Part shown: piece after piece, positions 40,501-54,179 of the stretch
How the letters are laid out: the number at the start of each line of letters is the position of its first letter
How positions within the stretch are numbered: position 1 is the stretch's first letter
From: Phaseolus vulgaris
Lineage: Eukaryota > Streptophyta > Magnoliopsida > Fabales > Fabaceae
Assembly: GCF_000499845.2 (NCBI RefSeq)
Contig: NC_023758.2
Coordinates: 16,050,927 to 16,114,926 of the forward strand
Direction of reading: 5' to 3'
Length of the DNA: 64,000 nucleotides
The notes under the pieces: model-generated
The model's input: only the letters and a program-made list of their open reading frames with translations
What the model was told of the DNA's origin: nothing
Database searches by the model: none
Program-made: the position numbers and the translations under genes

Positions 40501-41122
40501 TTATTTATAATTCTAATTATTAAAAAAAGGCAGCATTTCCTTTCACTACATTATAACACTTTACACAATTCAATCATGTCAATATCTTGCATTGTTTTTA
40601 ACACAGTGATGTAATTATTATGTAATTATTTGTATAGGCTATTTAATATTTCTAACATTTTCAAATATCCTCACTGTTCTAATTACATACATTAATTAGT
40701 AATAATAGTAAGGATTTAGTATAGTCTCAAAGAATGCATTCAAAATAATAGTTAATAAAATAATAGATTTTCTACTACTCAACCTCTTTTTATGTGGTCT
40801 TTTTTACATGATTATAAATATTTTATAAGCATTAAAACTACTTTTAGGATGAGATTTATTTATTTATAATACAATTTGATCTGTTCAAAATATAAATTTA
40901 ACACTTTGTTAGTTACTAGTTAGCCTCTGCAACATGTCAATGTCTTGAAACACAAACAATAAAATAAGCTGTACATGATATTGAGTTGAGTCCACGTGTA
41001 AGTTCAATAGTAAATAAGACACGCAGCACTATCTAGGAGCATTCTCTTTGCCAACACATCAACAAGATTACTTCAAATTATGTTCTCCTAAATGTGGAGT
41101 GTTCTTTGTTTCCTTTTCTTCT
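37521..41122. other. AT-rich intergenic sequence, no gene seen
   Basis: About 3.6 kb of very AT-rich sequence with no ORF above background, no LTR termini and no transfer RNA. Short open frames here have no recognisable domain. It separates the retrotransposon block from the PHO1-family gene and would include that gene's distal promoter. Confidence 0.5.
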
Positions 41123-41137
41123 AAATATATATATAAA
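41123..41137 (+). promoter_or_regulatory. Candidate TATA box of the PHO1-family gene
   Basis: The run ATATATATATAAAAC about 770 bp before the start codon is the strongest TATA-like sequence upstream of the gene. If used, the 5' UTR would be long or contain an intron. AT-richness makes chance matches likely. Confidence 0.25.
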
Positions 41138-41905
41138 ACTATGTTTTATGTGTCTGAGGCAAAGTGCTTAAACATTGAAAGTTTGGCTTTGTTAAAGTGT
41201 TGTTGCAGCGGCTAGTCTGTGTATACTTCTGAGTTCTCCTTCCTTGTAATTGTAGTGTACGAACTTGTTACATCTAATTATGAAGATTTTGGTTTTCATG
41301 TTTTCAACTTGTATACAGTGACTAGACTTATTACTTTTTTGTTCCTGTGCTTACTAGAATGTAGAGTCCCTTGCATTTGCTTCTACATGAAACCATCTTC
41401 AACTTTGAAACTGATTGTTATAATAGATAGTTCATTGATGAATGATAGGTTAGAAAGATAAATTTTATAATCTAATTGTTATTATTAAGTAATAATCCTA
41501 TATTCACTTCATCCAATATCATATTTGAATCACTTAATTTTTGAATCCATATCATATCACCAATCTTCCTTCTTCCTAAGAAAATTTAATGTATGAAGGA
41601 ATGTCATGATTTCATATAATTTGTTAGGGAAATAGTCCAAGTTCTAATGATTAAATAATTTTTCTTTTGATTTTTCATCATAGGAATGAATTGTTAGAAT
41701 TGACATGTTAATGAGATTTAGCTCTACTCAATATCCAGAAAACCTAGGCTGCATATTGTATTAACTTCTGTTTCAGTGTTTCCTAACTTCACATTCCTAG
41801 TCCAAGATGTTTTCCTTGTGTATGTTACAACATGTTGAACTTTCTTGCATGATATTTTCCTTCTCATAACATTTTTCAATGTTTCTCACAAAAGTTCCAG
41901 GCAAA

Positions 41906-44900
41906 ATGACATCTAAGAAAGACTTTAAACAACAAATGGTGCCTGAGTGGGAGAAAGAGTACATGGACTATGAAGGCCTCAAAAAAATATTGAAAGAGAT
42001 GAAAAGTAGCAAGCAAACTACACACAACAGGTCATTGCAGCACAGGCTGAGACTTGAAAGAGCATTCAGAGGACTTCCCTTGCAAGGTAGCAATCACCAG
42101 AGAGAGGGGGATATTGAAGACCAGGTTATAGAAGTAAAAACATTGGAACAAGAAGGTTCCAAACAGTTATATAAGACCGACTTTCACAAGCTCCATGAAG
42201 AAGGAGGAGAGGCTGAGGCAAGATTCTTTCAGAAGCTTGATGAAGAGCTCAACAAGGTCAATGCATTTTACAAGGATCAGGTGGAAGCAGTTAACCATGA
42301 ATTCAACCTTTTGAGTAAACAGCTAGAGGCTTTGGTTGCACTAAGGGTAAAGGTGAAAAGTCCTGATACAGGTAAAGTGCAAAATTTAAGCATTAGTTTC
42401 ATAGTTTCTTAATTCGTTTGGTACATAATTATACTATTGGGTGGACTTGCAAGCTTCTTGAGGCAAAATCTGAGAGATGTACATCCATCATATGTTTTTC
42501 TATGTTGGGAGAATTGTGATAAAGTCAAAAGAAAAAAGATTTAGATTTAGTATTTGAGACCACATAAGGTCTAAAACTTATATACATTCAATATATGATT
42601 TCTATGTTGACATGCAGGTGAGAATGTTTCTCAGATCATAGTGGCGATATAGATGCTGTTAATCAGTACAATTAATTTTCAGATTCAATTTAGAGTTTAA
42701 AAGACTGATTTTGACCTCAATCTGTAGAATTGAAGCAGATTCTCTCCTCACCTGAAGAGACTGCTGGTCAAAATCATCAGCCAAAAGATTCTATGATAGG
42801 CACTGAAGTTGATCCTGTTCAACAGACTAATAGAAATATTCATCATGAGGAGCAGGCAGAAGCTCACAATAATTACAACAGAAGAGATCCCTTGGAAATC
42901 CTTGAGCACGTAAAGGTTGATAATTCTCTTCAATCTCCAATGTCAACATTTAAAAAAGCTTTTACTGATTCCAGTGATAATGAATTGAGCTTCAGCAAAG
43001 AGGAGCTGAGAAAAATTGAAGAGCAACTAAGACTAGTGTTTGTTGAGTTCTATCAGAAACTCCTCCATCTCAAAGATTACAGGTAAAATAAACAAACCAT
43101 GAGACCATATAATTTCTAGTAAAACAAAATGGTCTTGCATTTTCTAAAAGCAGTCTTCTAATTTGCTTTGGTATTTATATAAATGGATGCGACAGTTTTA
43201 TGAACCTGTCAGAATTTTCCAAGATCATGAAGACCTATGAAAAGGTTAGAAGTATACTTACAAACTACTTGAGGAACTTCAGTTTTCTTGGTTACATTCT
43301 TCACAAATTTAAATTTGACTGAAGGCATTTTAAAAAGCATTTTTTTTGTTCAGGAACACAATTCTGACAGTTTAGTTTAACTTCAATTTTATTTTTTTAA
43401 AATGTGTTTACTTGCAAAAGCGCACATCAAGGGCAGCATCTACAGCCTACATGAAAGTAGTGGATAATTCCTATCTGGGAAGTTCTGATGAGGTTGGTTT
43501 GAACAATATGTTTGTTACTATCACAACATCAATCATGATTATATCTTCCTTGTAGTGCCTGAGGAGTTATGTTAGTCTCAATCGGAGAAACATGTTCAAA
43601 GATCATCACAAAATCATAATTGTTTTGCTATAACTTATTCCTCAAGAAACAAGTGTCATATGGTATGAAAATCTTTTGTTTATTGAAAATAAAATAGGGA
43701 TGGATGTAAGTTCAACTTGATATCATCTTTGTTTATTGGAAAGTTTCATAGTAAAACTTCATAGATTCATGGATGCATTAGTTTAAAATGGACAGAGTAG
43801 ACAATTTTATTTCACTCAAAGACCATGCGCTTTTTCAGAAGTCAGAACTTATATTGGTTCAAGATATCCTTGAAGTTAAGTCTTCCTTTATATTATGGCT
43901 ATAGTGAACCTTAATTATTTAGATATTCGTAATTGTGTAAAATCTTCAGTTTTCATACTGTGTGATCTAGAAAAGTAGCTTGCCATCATTTTAATATGAA
44001 TATGTCATCTTAAAAACTATGTAGCCATTCATAGTTACACATTAGAGTTAAATAGGACTGGACTGGAAATAGATGTATATTTATCATCATGGAATAGTTC
44101 AGATAAAACAATCATTAGATGTTTTCCTTTCCCTTTTACATATTTTAATCCGCATAGCACTCCAATTTAGGCTACAGACTCACAGCAGACCAAAGTTCCT
44201 TGTGAACTTACATTGTGTCTTTACGACAATACATAATTCAATTTTACTTGTATCAATCAGACACAGAGAAAGTCACTTTATAAGTGAATGCAAGTTAAAA
44301 TTCAACACATGTCCTTGAACAAGTGATGCAAGCTAATAGTAATACATTTTAAAATGAAACTCCTATGCTACTGTACACAAAAACACAAGTTTTGTTGCAT
44401 TCTGTCCAAATAAATTTTGTATTTAGGAATAGTTTGACACAAAAGGCTCAAAATCCTTATCATCTTACAGATCCTATTTGTTTCATCTGATTTTAGGTTA
44501 ATTTTCTTTTGGAGAAAGTAGAGTCTACCTTCATCAGAAACTTTACACACTCCAATCACAAAAAGGGGAGGAAGTTATTGAGGCAAAAAACAAAAACAGA
44601 AAAACATAGCATAACATTTTTTACAGGTAAATACTAAATACAGAATGTCTGTTGGTTAATTTTATTTAAATGATTAAACTGAAGTATTTCTCTAAGCTAT
44701 CTGTTGAGTGTTGACTATTATTATAACGTGTACCTTGCCTTGTTACTTATAGGTTTCTTTTCTGGTTGCTTTGTTGCTCTATTGGTTGCTACTATATTAA
44801 GAATAACATCTCAACAATTCATAAAGAAGAAGAAGGGGACATTTTACATGGAAAACATTTTTCCACTCTACAGGTGACTGTATTTAGAGAACCATTTTGC

Positions 44901-46815
44901 ATATCTATATATTGATATGCTGATCAGAAATTAGAGTGTTTCCATAGTATTCAGTACTACTTGATCTGTTTATTTCCATATTATTTTTTAAGATGGCAGT
45001 ATCTTTTGCAGTCTTTTTGGATATATCACTCTACATATGCTTATGTATGCTGCAAACACAAACTTTTGGAAGCGTTATCGGGTCAATTATCCATTCTTAT
45101 TTGGCTTCAGGGCTGGAACTGAATTGGACTATAGAGAAATTTTCCTTCTGACCTCTGGTCACGCAGTGGTAGTACTATTATGTTTCTTGATAAATTTGCA
45201 GATTGAGATGAACTCAAGGAGTCAACAGTATAAGACAGTCACTGAACTTGTTCCTCTGATCTTAGTTCTTGTAAGATGCCTAGTTTGGATTTAACCAACT
45301 AGTTGACTATTTCAAATATAGTTTCAGAAGTACTTCTTGCCTTGATCATTGATTCTCACCACAATTTGCCCTGAATTGCACTTAAGCAATCTCTTCAATT
45401 TATTAAACTCTTGGTTTCTTGTGCAGCTTGTTCTTTTGATTATCTTTTGTCCTCTGAACATCATATACCGCTCCAGTCGTTTCTTCTTTATCCGGTGCTT
45501 ATTTCGCTGTATATGTGCTCCTTTTTTAACGGTAATGGAAACAGGAAAAACATAAACTAAAGCTAACTTGTCTAGTTTCTATAAATTATCTTATCCATAA
45601 ATTAATTTTAGTTAATGGAAAAGGTTATTTATAACACACACAAAAACTGAGTTATATATCTTTGCAGGTTCGTTTTGCTGATTTCTTCTTGGCTGATCAG
45701 CTTACCAGCCAGGTATTTTGGTCCCATAGATTCATATGGTACAGACATAAGTATATTTCTGATATATTATTCCATGTTTTTGAGTTTAGTTCCAAGCATT
45801 CAAGAGTGTGGAGCTTTACATATGCTATTATGGGCTTGGAGAAGAGTCAAGGAGGCAAAAGAAATGTCACAGTCGTGGTATCTATAACGTACAGTATTTC
45901 ATCGTTGGCATAATTCCTTATTGGTTTCGCCTAGCACAGGTCCATAATCTTTTCTTTCCATATGCATTCTAATATCTATACAAAGTATCTTCTCCTTTGA
46001 AATTATAAGGTAAAGTATTATGCACTTCAAACTATCAGTATTGAAGACACCAACTAATACAGTAGCTAAAAGACATTTCTTGTCCTATGCTGTCTTATTA
46101 TAAGCAAGGTAGTTTCTAACTCCTACTAACTCAGCATATAATTTTTGTGCAGTGCATGCGTCAATTCTATGAAGAAGGAGACATGAACCGTGCATTCAAT
46201 AGTTTAAATTATCTCTCAACAATTACTGCCATGGTCTTTCGGACAGCCTTTGAACTAAAGAAGGGAAGCAGTTGGAAGGTGTTGGCACTGGTAACTTCAG
46301 CAATAGCTGTACTTCAGAACACATACTGGGACATTGTTAAGGACTGGGGGCTCTTACAAAGGCGTTCAAAGAACCCCTGTTTGAGAGATAAACTAATACT
46401 TCCCCGCAGAAGTGTCTACTTGATAGCCATGGTAAGTATAAAATTGAGCAAAAGGGTGTGTGTGTATATGGTATTAACTAAATCTCAATGTGAATTCACA
46501 GGTTGTGGACATAGCTCTTAGAATATCTTGGATGCAATTGGTGTTTGAAATGGATTGGAGTCCCCTTCATAAAGTAGCAATAATTACAGTTACTTCCTGC
46601 CTTGAGATTGTTCGTCGTGGCATTTGGAACTTCTTTAGGTAAGTTTTTGAGATAAAAAATGTATGGCATGCATTAGCTTTATTAGATTGCATGACACATT
46701 GTAATGACTCAGGTTGGAGAACGAATACTTGAACAATGTTGGAAACTACCGTGCCTTCAAATCCGTCCCTCATCCTTTCAGTTACTACGACGACAAAGAG
46801 GACAAGGATGACTAA
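41906..46815 (+). CDS. PHO1-like: PHO1-family phosphate exporter (SPX-EXS protein), 13 exons
   Basis: Exons: 41,906-42,371; 42,728-43,082; 43,196-43,244; 43,421-43,492; 44,497-44,626; 44,753-44,873; 45,012-45,270; 45,427-45,531; 45,668-45,712; 45,790-45,939; 46,153-46,431; 46,502-46,638; 46,713-46,815. All introns are GT-AG and the frame is open for 756 residues, normal for the family. Residues 1-330 form an SPX domain ([20 protein letters not shown]; the Lys residues match the inositol-phosphate site known for SPX). Several hydrophobic segments lie at about 358-540. The C-terminal third is the EXS domain ('[20 protein letters not shown]', '[13 protein letters not shown]'). PHO1 proteins export phosphate from cells, notably into xylem, from Golgi/endosomal and plasma membranes. 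An in-frame ATG at 41,879 would add nine residues. The paralogue within the family cannot be assigned here. Confidence 0.93.
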
Positions 46816-48966
46816 GGAAACCCCACTTCACTGCACCATTACAAAGAAATAATGTCTTTATTTTGAATGAGTCCTCGTGTATTAATACTGCAAAATGCAA
46901 AGAGTATATACATACACTTCACAATCTAATAAATTCATATTTTTACTTTTTAATTAAAAATATTATTATATTCTTATAAACAGTATTAGATTCACACTCT
47001 AATAAATTCATATTTTATTATTTTTATTTTATTAGTGGTAAAGAAATTTTTCTCATTTTGAATTTGATATCAAACATATGTGATACAAAATTCAACATAC
47101 AATTTATTTTTAATAAACTATTTATATTTTACTTGGAACAGATTACATACTAATTTTAATATTATGATATTGAATTATTATAAAATAAAGTTAAATTAAT
47201 CATAATTAATACAATAAATACTAATAAATATTTTTTAACAGACTAAAAGGGAGGGTAGTATCCATGGTACTGGTGGCTGTTGTTGCAGTCTTAGTGAAGT
47301 GTTCTATTGGGTATTTTTTTTTATAAATTGAAATTATTATACTATAATAACATAATTTCCGGTTTGAAAAAAAAAATTAAAACATAAATTACTAAAACAA
47401 GAATTAGTAATAGACTAAAAATATTTTAACCTATAAATATTGACTTCAAAACTGATTTGACGTAATTATAAAACATACATTTACTAGGAATTGGAGTAAT
47501 TGTGTGAAAATTGATCAAGTATTGGTTTCCCAAATTTAAAGCTTTGATCACGGTATTTGGTGCACCTATACACGGGATAGGATGTTAGAAGAAGTCGTGA
47601 TGCATTTAAAAATTCTTAAACTCTTTAGTTACGAAATATAAAATTAACAAAAAAAGGAAAACAATATGAGATGATTGGATTATTGATTTAAAAAAAAATG
47701 TCTTACAAATTTGTTTAAATTAGCAAAAAGTTGACTTTGAATTTCACTTCAAGGACAAGATTTGGCCACATGATAGAGGATGAGGCGAAGCAACTTAATT
47801 TCAGGGTTTAGGATAATCTGGCCACAATTTATTACGGCAGTTATGATTTGGTTGTGAAAATAATATTAAGTTGTTTCTCTTAGCATTTCATAGCTTCACA
47901 CCTATAATTTCAATGAACATTTCGAATAGTATGATTTAAAAAAAAGTGCTAAAACATTTTTTTTATTTTTAATTAAATAATCTGAAACATGTTTAATTTA
48001 CTTAAGAGACTTTCAATTCATTCCTTGATTGTTTTTTCCCCATTAGTCTTAAAAGAACGAAACTTCCTGTTTAAATTATTTTAATGATTTCTTCTAACTT
48101 AGTTTCTTTTTATCATTACTATTAAAATGCCTACGTGGCTCTAAAACAAAGTTAAAAAAGAAAGATTATTTCTTCTGTTCTTGCGCCTATTCAATTTGAG
48201 CAAGAGATTGATGCAAACAAGTTTCGTAAGAATTAGTTGTCATTTTTTATGGGGATAAAAGATCCACACGTGGACGTGACAGGACCATCTTTCAAGACCC
48301 TAAGGCAACAAACAGGTGTACAATAAAGGGTTTCAAAGGGAGCAAAACCAACAGTTTAACATTAGAGGACAACCTTCCTTAAAAGCTAAAGCAGAAGAAT
48401 ACGAAAGACTAAAAAATAGAAAGATTTCTTTGTCCCAAACCCTAATTCAGGTTCAGATTACTTAATCCAGAACAGAAAGAAAACATATTTCTAATCAACT
48501 ATCTGGAACATAAATTTGTTTTCTAAATTATACAATCTCAAAGCTTCATTCAACATATCCAAAATACTTGATACAGGAAATTAACACAAGAATCAGAGAT
48601 ATTATAAGTCTCTTTTTTTTCAAATTATGGAAATGCCACAAAAAAGTAGAGTGGAAGAAGAATTAGCCCTGGTCTCAATTGTTTAGAAGCTTTCTGATAC
48701 ACACTTGTATCTCTAGAGAGAGATGATGATAGAAACGTTATACTTGGCTTTCAGAGGGAAGAGAAAGAATAGGAGAGAGGTGATTGGCTTCATTTCCCTT
48801 GATAACAAATTCCAAATTTAAGAATGCCTGATTGTTAGTGCCAACATGCAGGCCTTCAGGACTGTTAATTACCAAGACACACCATCCATACCGAGTCATG
48901 GAACTAAAAGTAAACATGGTAATTCACATACATAGATGATGATGACAAAACACCCCCAGAATAAAT
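46816..48966. other. Intergenic region between two convergent genes
   Basis: This holds the 3' UTRs of both flanking genes. AATAAA at 46,928-46,933 is a possible poly(A) signal for the PHO1-family gene. It lies in a direct repeat of about 25 bp ('ctaataaattcatattt') seen again near 46,998. AT-rich sequence follows with no ORF of note. Confidence 0.5.
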
Positions 48967-51900
48967 TCAATCTGAATCGTGTCTCCTCCTCTCCTTATCT
49001 TTTTTGTGCCTCTTCCTGTCATCTGAATCACGAGAACGCCGCTTCTCATGTTTCTCACGTTTCTCTTGCTTCCTATCCTCCCGAGAATGCTTCTTCTCAC
49101 GCTTTTCATGTTTCTCCTGCTTCCTCTCCTCTCGTCCTCTCTTTCTTCTACTTTCATCTTCTGAAGCATCTTCAGTCTTCGTTGCAGGTTGATTTGGTAT
49201 AGATACACTTTCCACCTCAGCTGGTGCATCATCCACTGAAAGCTTTGAAGAACCGGGTTCTTCCCAAGGGCGTGGTTCTCTACAGACGATAGGAAATGTA
49301 TCAGAATATTGGTAGGGAATTCCTTGAGAATAAACATGATTGGTGGTATAATAGTTTCATTTAGTAGGTAAACAAACTCACCCGGTGGAGTATTTTTTCA
49401 AGAGAATAAATCTGTTAAATATTTTAAAAGATCAATTTTCAAAGACGAAAGCGTGACAAACTACACAAGTACAACCAATCTAACATTATAGCCAATTGCA
49501 ACTGATAATGATGACAACTATAACAAACTAGGATAGTGGATTGGTAAGCCGTAGTAGATTATTGACCATTGTATATTTCATACACAACAGCAATCCATGT
49601 TGAGTAAATCTCACATTCAGTGTTAGACCAGCAAAGTCAAAGAAAGAAAATGCATTTGTAGCTGGAAAATTTTCACTACCTAAGGTCCTAGGTAATTTCA
49701 CAATATAGCAATTCTCCACCAGCCATTTTCCAATCTTACCACTGCACCTCACGGTTGGGCAAAATACAAAGAATGACAAAAAGAAAAAGAAAGATCCCAA
49801 AGACAAATTCACTACGTTCCATGCAGCTCTTCCAAATGCTATTAGGTTATCAGTTTTTGACCATACGCTAAATAAGATAACAATCCTGTTCTACGAAATC
49901 ATAAACAAAGGAGTGATTACCCATTTTGTGATAAAAACCCATTAATTACAAGAAGGACTTTACTATTTTTTGGAACATCTGATGCTTCAACACATATGAA
50001 CTGATACATCAAAAATTTACACAAGGGGTGGCAGCTTATTTTCTTATAAAACCAACTAACTAGACTATTTTTTGGACCATCTGATGCTTCAACATATCTA
50101 AACTCTGACATATCAAAACTAAATTGGGCATTAATATTCAGATGCTTAAGATCTGAGTTTGATCTTCAGAAAAATTGAGAAGTCACCATGAGAAATACGA
50201 TACACCATACATAATAATACAAGTATAATAATCTTATTGTCCATGTGATGTGACCACAAGCAAATCCAGCAAGTTATTCTTAATCCAATCATTTTTATGA
50301 CATGCAGTACAAATCCAACTATGAGGATTTCCAAGTCTTTATAAGGGGTATTTGACAATATTCTTAGCCCATATCGGACATCTCACACACCCCTTACACC
50401 AAGGACAGGAGATTTGGTGCATGAATTTTGTAAGACTAAAAGTCTACAAGTGCCCTAACATTAAGATTGGATAAGCTCAGATACCATATTACAAATGAAT
50501 TGGAATCTAATTCACTCCAAAAGGTAAAAAGCATGAGGATTGACATAGTCTTTGAAGAAGTATTTTGTCCATATTTCTAGCCAATGTGGACTGTTTTAAC
50601 ATTTTTGTCATGAACCAATTGTCTCAAAAACTCAACAGTTAGGTAAAGACACATAAATGGTTTTATATTATATTTCAAATAATGAGCTAAAACATCAGAA
50701 ACAACTGAAACAAAAAATAGAAAAAATTAAATTAATTATGAAGAAAATCACATATTTTATCTCTTTAAAAGTGTTTTACTTTCTATGTCACTTTACCTTG
50801 AAAAACCAAGACCTTGGACCCTTGCCGCTTCAGCATGACCTGCACCTAAGTCCTCTGCCGTAGACCCTCGCTTTACGAGTTCTGAAAACTCATGTTTATC
50901 TAGACGGTTACCTTGAGAACGATTAGCACGCTTGGGAGCTAAGCCAAGTGCTTCCCTCATTGCCTGCTCCTCTTCTTCCTTAATTCTTTTTATCTCTTCC
51001 CTTGCAGCTTCCATTTCTGCATTTTGGGACTTTTTATCCCTGGTATACCAGTAAAGATCTTTCCCTGTTGAATCAAAGGAGAAGATTCAATGATGCTCTT
51101 TTACTAAGATAATAACAAATTGCGCATTGCTAGAAAATTAGACCAATGAACTACACTGATCGAAGAGAAATCTATATAATAGATACAATAAAAAGAGGTT
51201 CTGTCCTCAGTACAGGTTCAAAGCAGTGAGATGGAACCATAATCATGGTAGGTAACAAAGTGAATCTTACAATAGAGTAGCTAAAACTCGTGTGCTCAAA
51301 GCATCCTAACATAGGCATTTCTTTAAACATTGGCAAAGCTAAAGTGTAATTAGTTTTCATTGGCAATACGCCGTCCATACAAAAAGAAAGGCATCCAGCA
51401 AACAGTTAATGGATTCCTACTTACTACTACTTCTTCCACGTAATACAAAGTGAGAAGAAAATCAGAAAAGTTATAAGAAACAAAGATGAAAAGAACCAAA
51501 GTGAATGCTTATATGCATGTGTCTCTAGCCTTTTTAAAGCATCTTAGAAACAAGAACCAGAGGAATAGTTTTTTCTTTTACGTGTCTGTCTATTTATCTT
51601 TCTTCAGACTTCCCAGCTTCTTATAAGTCAATTCAAGTAAATCGAATAGATCTTTATAAATAAAATTGGATGGATAAGAGTTCATTTCTAAATATAATGA
51701 AAGAAATGTCAGCAACAACAACATGGCATATGCTACGCTCATATACTTCCATTCCACATTACTTGAAATATTATGAAACAACCTAAGCTACAGTACCAAA
51801 ATGAGTTAAATAGCAGTTCTAAGAAGAGGAGGTAGGGCAGCACTCAGGAGAAGCTTATGTTAGAGTAATTTGGCCAAATTTGTTCTACATAGAAGACAAA

Positions 51901-53014
51901 TTGTTCTCTATGGAAAAAATAAGTCACTTCAGTAGATTCTGTAAACCAAAGACTGACCAATTTGATTGACTCAAACAGAGAATAAGGCAAACATAAGTTT
52001 GGAACCTCTGATGAAGACTATAAACAAAAATCTGTTTGAATAACCATGTTGAAAAAGACATAATAAGGGAACTTTGGTGCTTTTGGTAGGAATATCTCTT
52101 CTTTTATTCTTTCCATGTTAAACAGAAAAACAGAAAATACATACACAATGTGGAAGGTTTTCAGCTTGTAAATATATCATAGAGAAGGTGAAACAATAGC
52201 CTTTAAATAATACTGTGGACTGAAGTCTAAAAGTATCCAACTAAAAATTAACATAATCTGAATTCTTTAAATGGAAATATCAACTCGGGTTTAGTTCAGC
52301 ACAGAGTTTAATTCCATTAGTCAATTCAAAAGATAAAACTATGAATACCAATTATAGGCATGTTATGGATCCCTCAAAGAATCAGAACAACAAGTCGAGG
52401 GCACCCATATCCCCCAGGTATCATGATCCAATGTCTGCAAATGTAACTAACTAATTTTTTGTCTCCATGCAACATGCAAAAGTATAAAAATAACATACAA
52501 CATTTTCAATGAAGAAAGCGAATGCTGAGTTGAAATTAGCAATCAATTTTACCTTTCTGCCATCTTCCAACAGGAGCCTTGATACTGTGACCAAGATAGT
52601 TCTCCCTATGCTTATCAACTTTCACATCGTCCCAAGTGAACTCTGGCCATCAAAAGTAAAACACAAACAAACATCAAAATCATATTCATAAACAGTTAAA
52701 ACAATAAACACAGATTTTATTCTTGAGAATGAATTTTGTAAACATCAGAGTTCTAGGGTTCAAGATGATCGATCAACTCATGAAAACATAAAAATAAAAA
52801 AATAAAAAAAACAAAACCCTAATTTGTAGAAACCGTTCAACATACCAAATACAAGAACGAAGTCCTGAAATTTCAATTTGAAATAATTCCAAAACAATTC
52901 GATACCCAAAAGACAGATGGAAAATAACGAGAAATTGAACGTGGCGGGACAAAAGAAGAGCGGAAACTTACGATCTCGACCGCCACGAACGCCTCCTCTG
53001 GTTGGATGATACAT
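48967..53014 (-). CDS. MMTAG2-like: MMTAG2-like nuclear protein (C1orf35 family), 4 exons
   Basis: Exons on the minus strand: 53,014-52,972; 52,642-52,553; 51,064-50,797; 49,279-48,967; all introns GT-AG, giving 237 residues. The N-terminus [16 protein letters not shown] with '[24 protein letters not shown]' is the conserved signature of the eukaryotic MMTAG2 (multiple myeloma tumour-associated protein 2) family. A helical [12 protein letters not shown] segment follows, and a 'GLGF' motif ends the conserved part. The C-terminus is a long Lys/Arg/Glu-rich tail of repeating [11 protein letters not shown] type with RS dipeptides, as in nuclear RNA-associated proteins. The molecular function is not established in plants; a nuclear location is inferred from the tail. 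The exon 1 start matches the family start. Confidence 0.9.
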
Positions 53015-54179
53015 GTCTGCGCCTAAACACACTGTTCTCTCCTTCGCCTGTTATGAATTGTGTGCCTTGCATCTACCATCTATGTAATGAAATAATCACG
53101 TTTAAAGAGCGTTCACACAAAGTTACGCCTTGTTTGGATCGTATTATAAGGAGTTTAGGCTCGTTTTCTTTTCTTTCTTTTTTTTCTTTTTCCTCGGGTT
53201 TTAAAATTTGTTTGCAAAATCTATAGTTTGAAAAAAACAATCTTCGGTGTATTTTTTAAAATTATTTAGTTGATCTTAATATCATTAATTTTCCATACAC
53301 CTTATTTAATTTTAATTTAATCTTTAATTAATCTTATTATTCTGGTACGAATAATAGATCGTTTGAAGTCGAGGTTAATCATAATTTAAATATAACTTTT
53401 TTTTAAATATTTTTAAGAATAAAATCATAATGATGTTTAAAAACTTCAGACAATAACTAAAATATAGTGATTTGAGCCTAATAATTCTGTAAAAGATTCT
53501 TTTAGACTTAAGTCACTAAAATAATTAAGTATAATAAATAATATTAAATACGTGACATTGATGAACTTATATATAAATATCTACAAATACTGATAAAATT
53601 AATTACTGATAAAATATTAATCTTTATATTAATCTCACATTAATTACTGATAAAATTTATACTACATATAAAATAGGATATGACATCTATTTTTTATTAT
53701 GAGAAAATTCCTTCTATCTATGAATAAATTTTTTTTACTAAGTGGTCAAGATTTTGATATGAAAGTGGTTATGAAATTTAACATGGTTAATTAGAAAAAT
53801 GAAAAAAATATATTACAGTAATTATTAAAGTAAGTGTGTACATTATGAGGATTCTAAAAAAAGAAATCATCGTCTAGTAAAATTTCTGATTCTATCGGTT
53901 ATAGTCCCGGTTTGCATTGGCAATTAAAGAAATTGATTAAAATTGTGTTGGCTAGCCTATCACATTCCTCCAAACTGGATTATAAGCTAGCATCATCATG
54001 ATTTGTTGATTAATATTTTTTATTAAAGAAATATTGTGTGTTTCCTTTAACAAAAACTTATGATCATTTGCTCACCATTTTGTCATAGTTTACCTTCTAA
54101 AAGAGTTACAGGTCATCATAGAATAAAACAGAGATAATCAAAAGAAAAAAAAGGAATGCAAAAGATATGAGAAATAATA
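53015..54179. other. AT-rich intergenic sequence, no gene seen
   Basis: This contains the promoter and 5' UTR of the MMTAG2-like gene near 53,015-53,250, then AT-rich sequence with no ORF or repeat terminus recognised. Confidence 0.5.

Noticed and set aside
37521..41122. Small ORFs and hairpin-like AT repeats that might be a MITE or small gene
   Set aside because: No terminal inverted repeats with matching duplications could be found, and the ORFs are of chance length for the base composition.
41219..41461. An 80-codon ORF upstream of the PHO1-family gene
   Set aside because: No domain or conserved motif is seen; it is probably part of the promoter or 5' UTR intron.
48936..49202. Plus-strand ORF rich in Ser, His and Phe
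   Set aside because: It is the complement of the Lys/Arg/Glu-rich tail exon of the MMTAG2-like gene, whose splice frame and family signature are clear.
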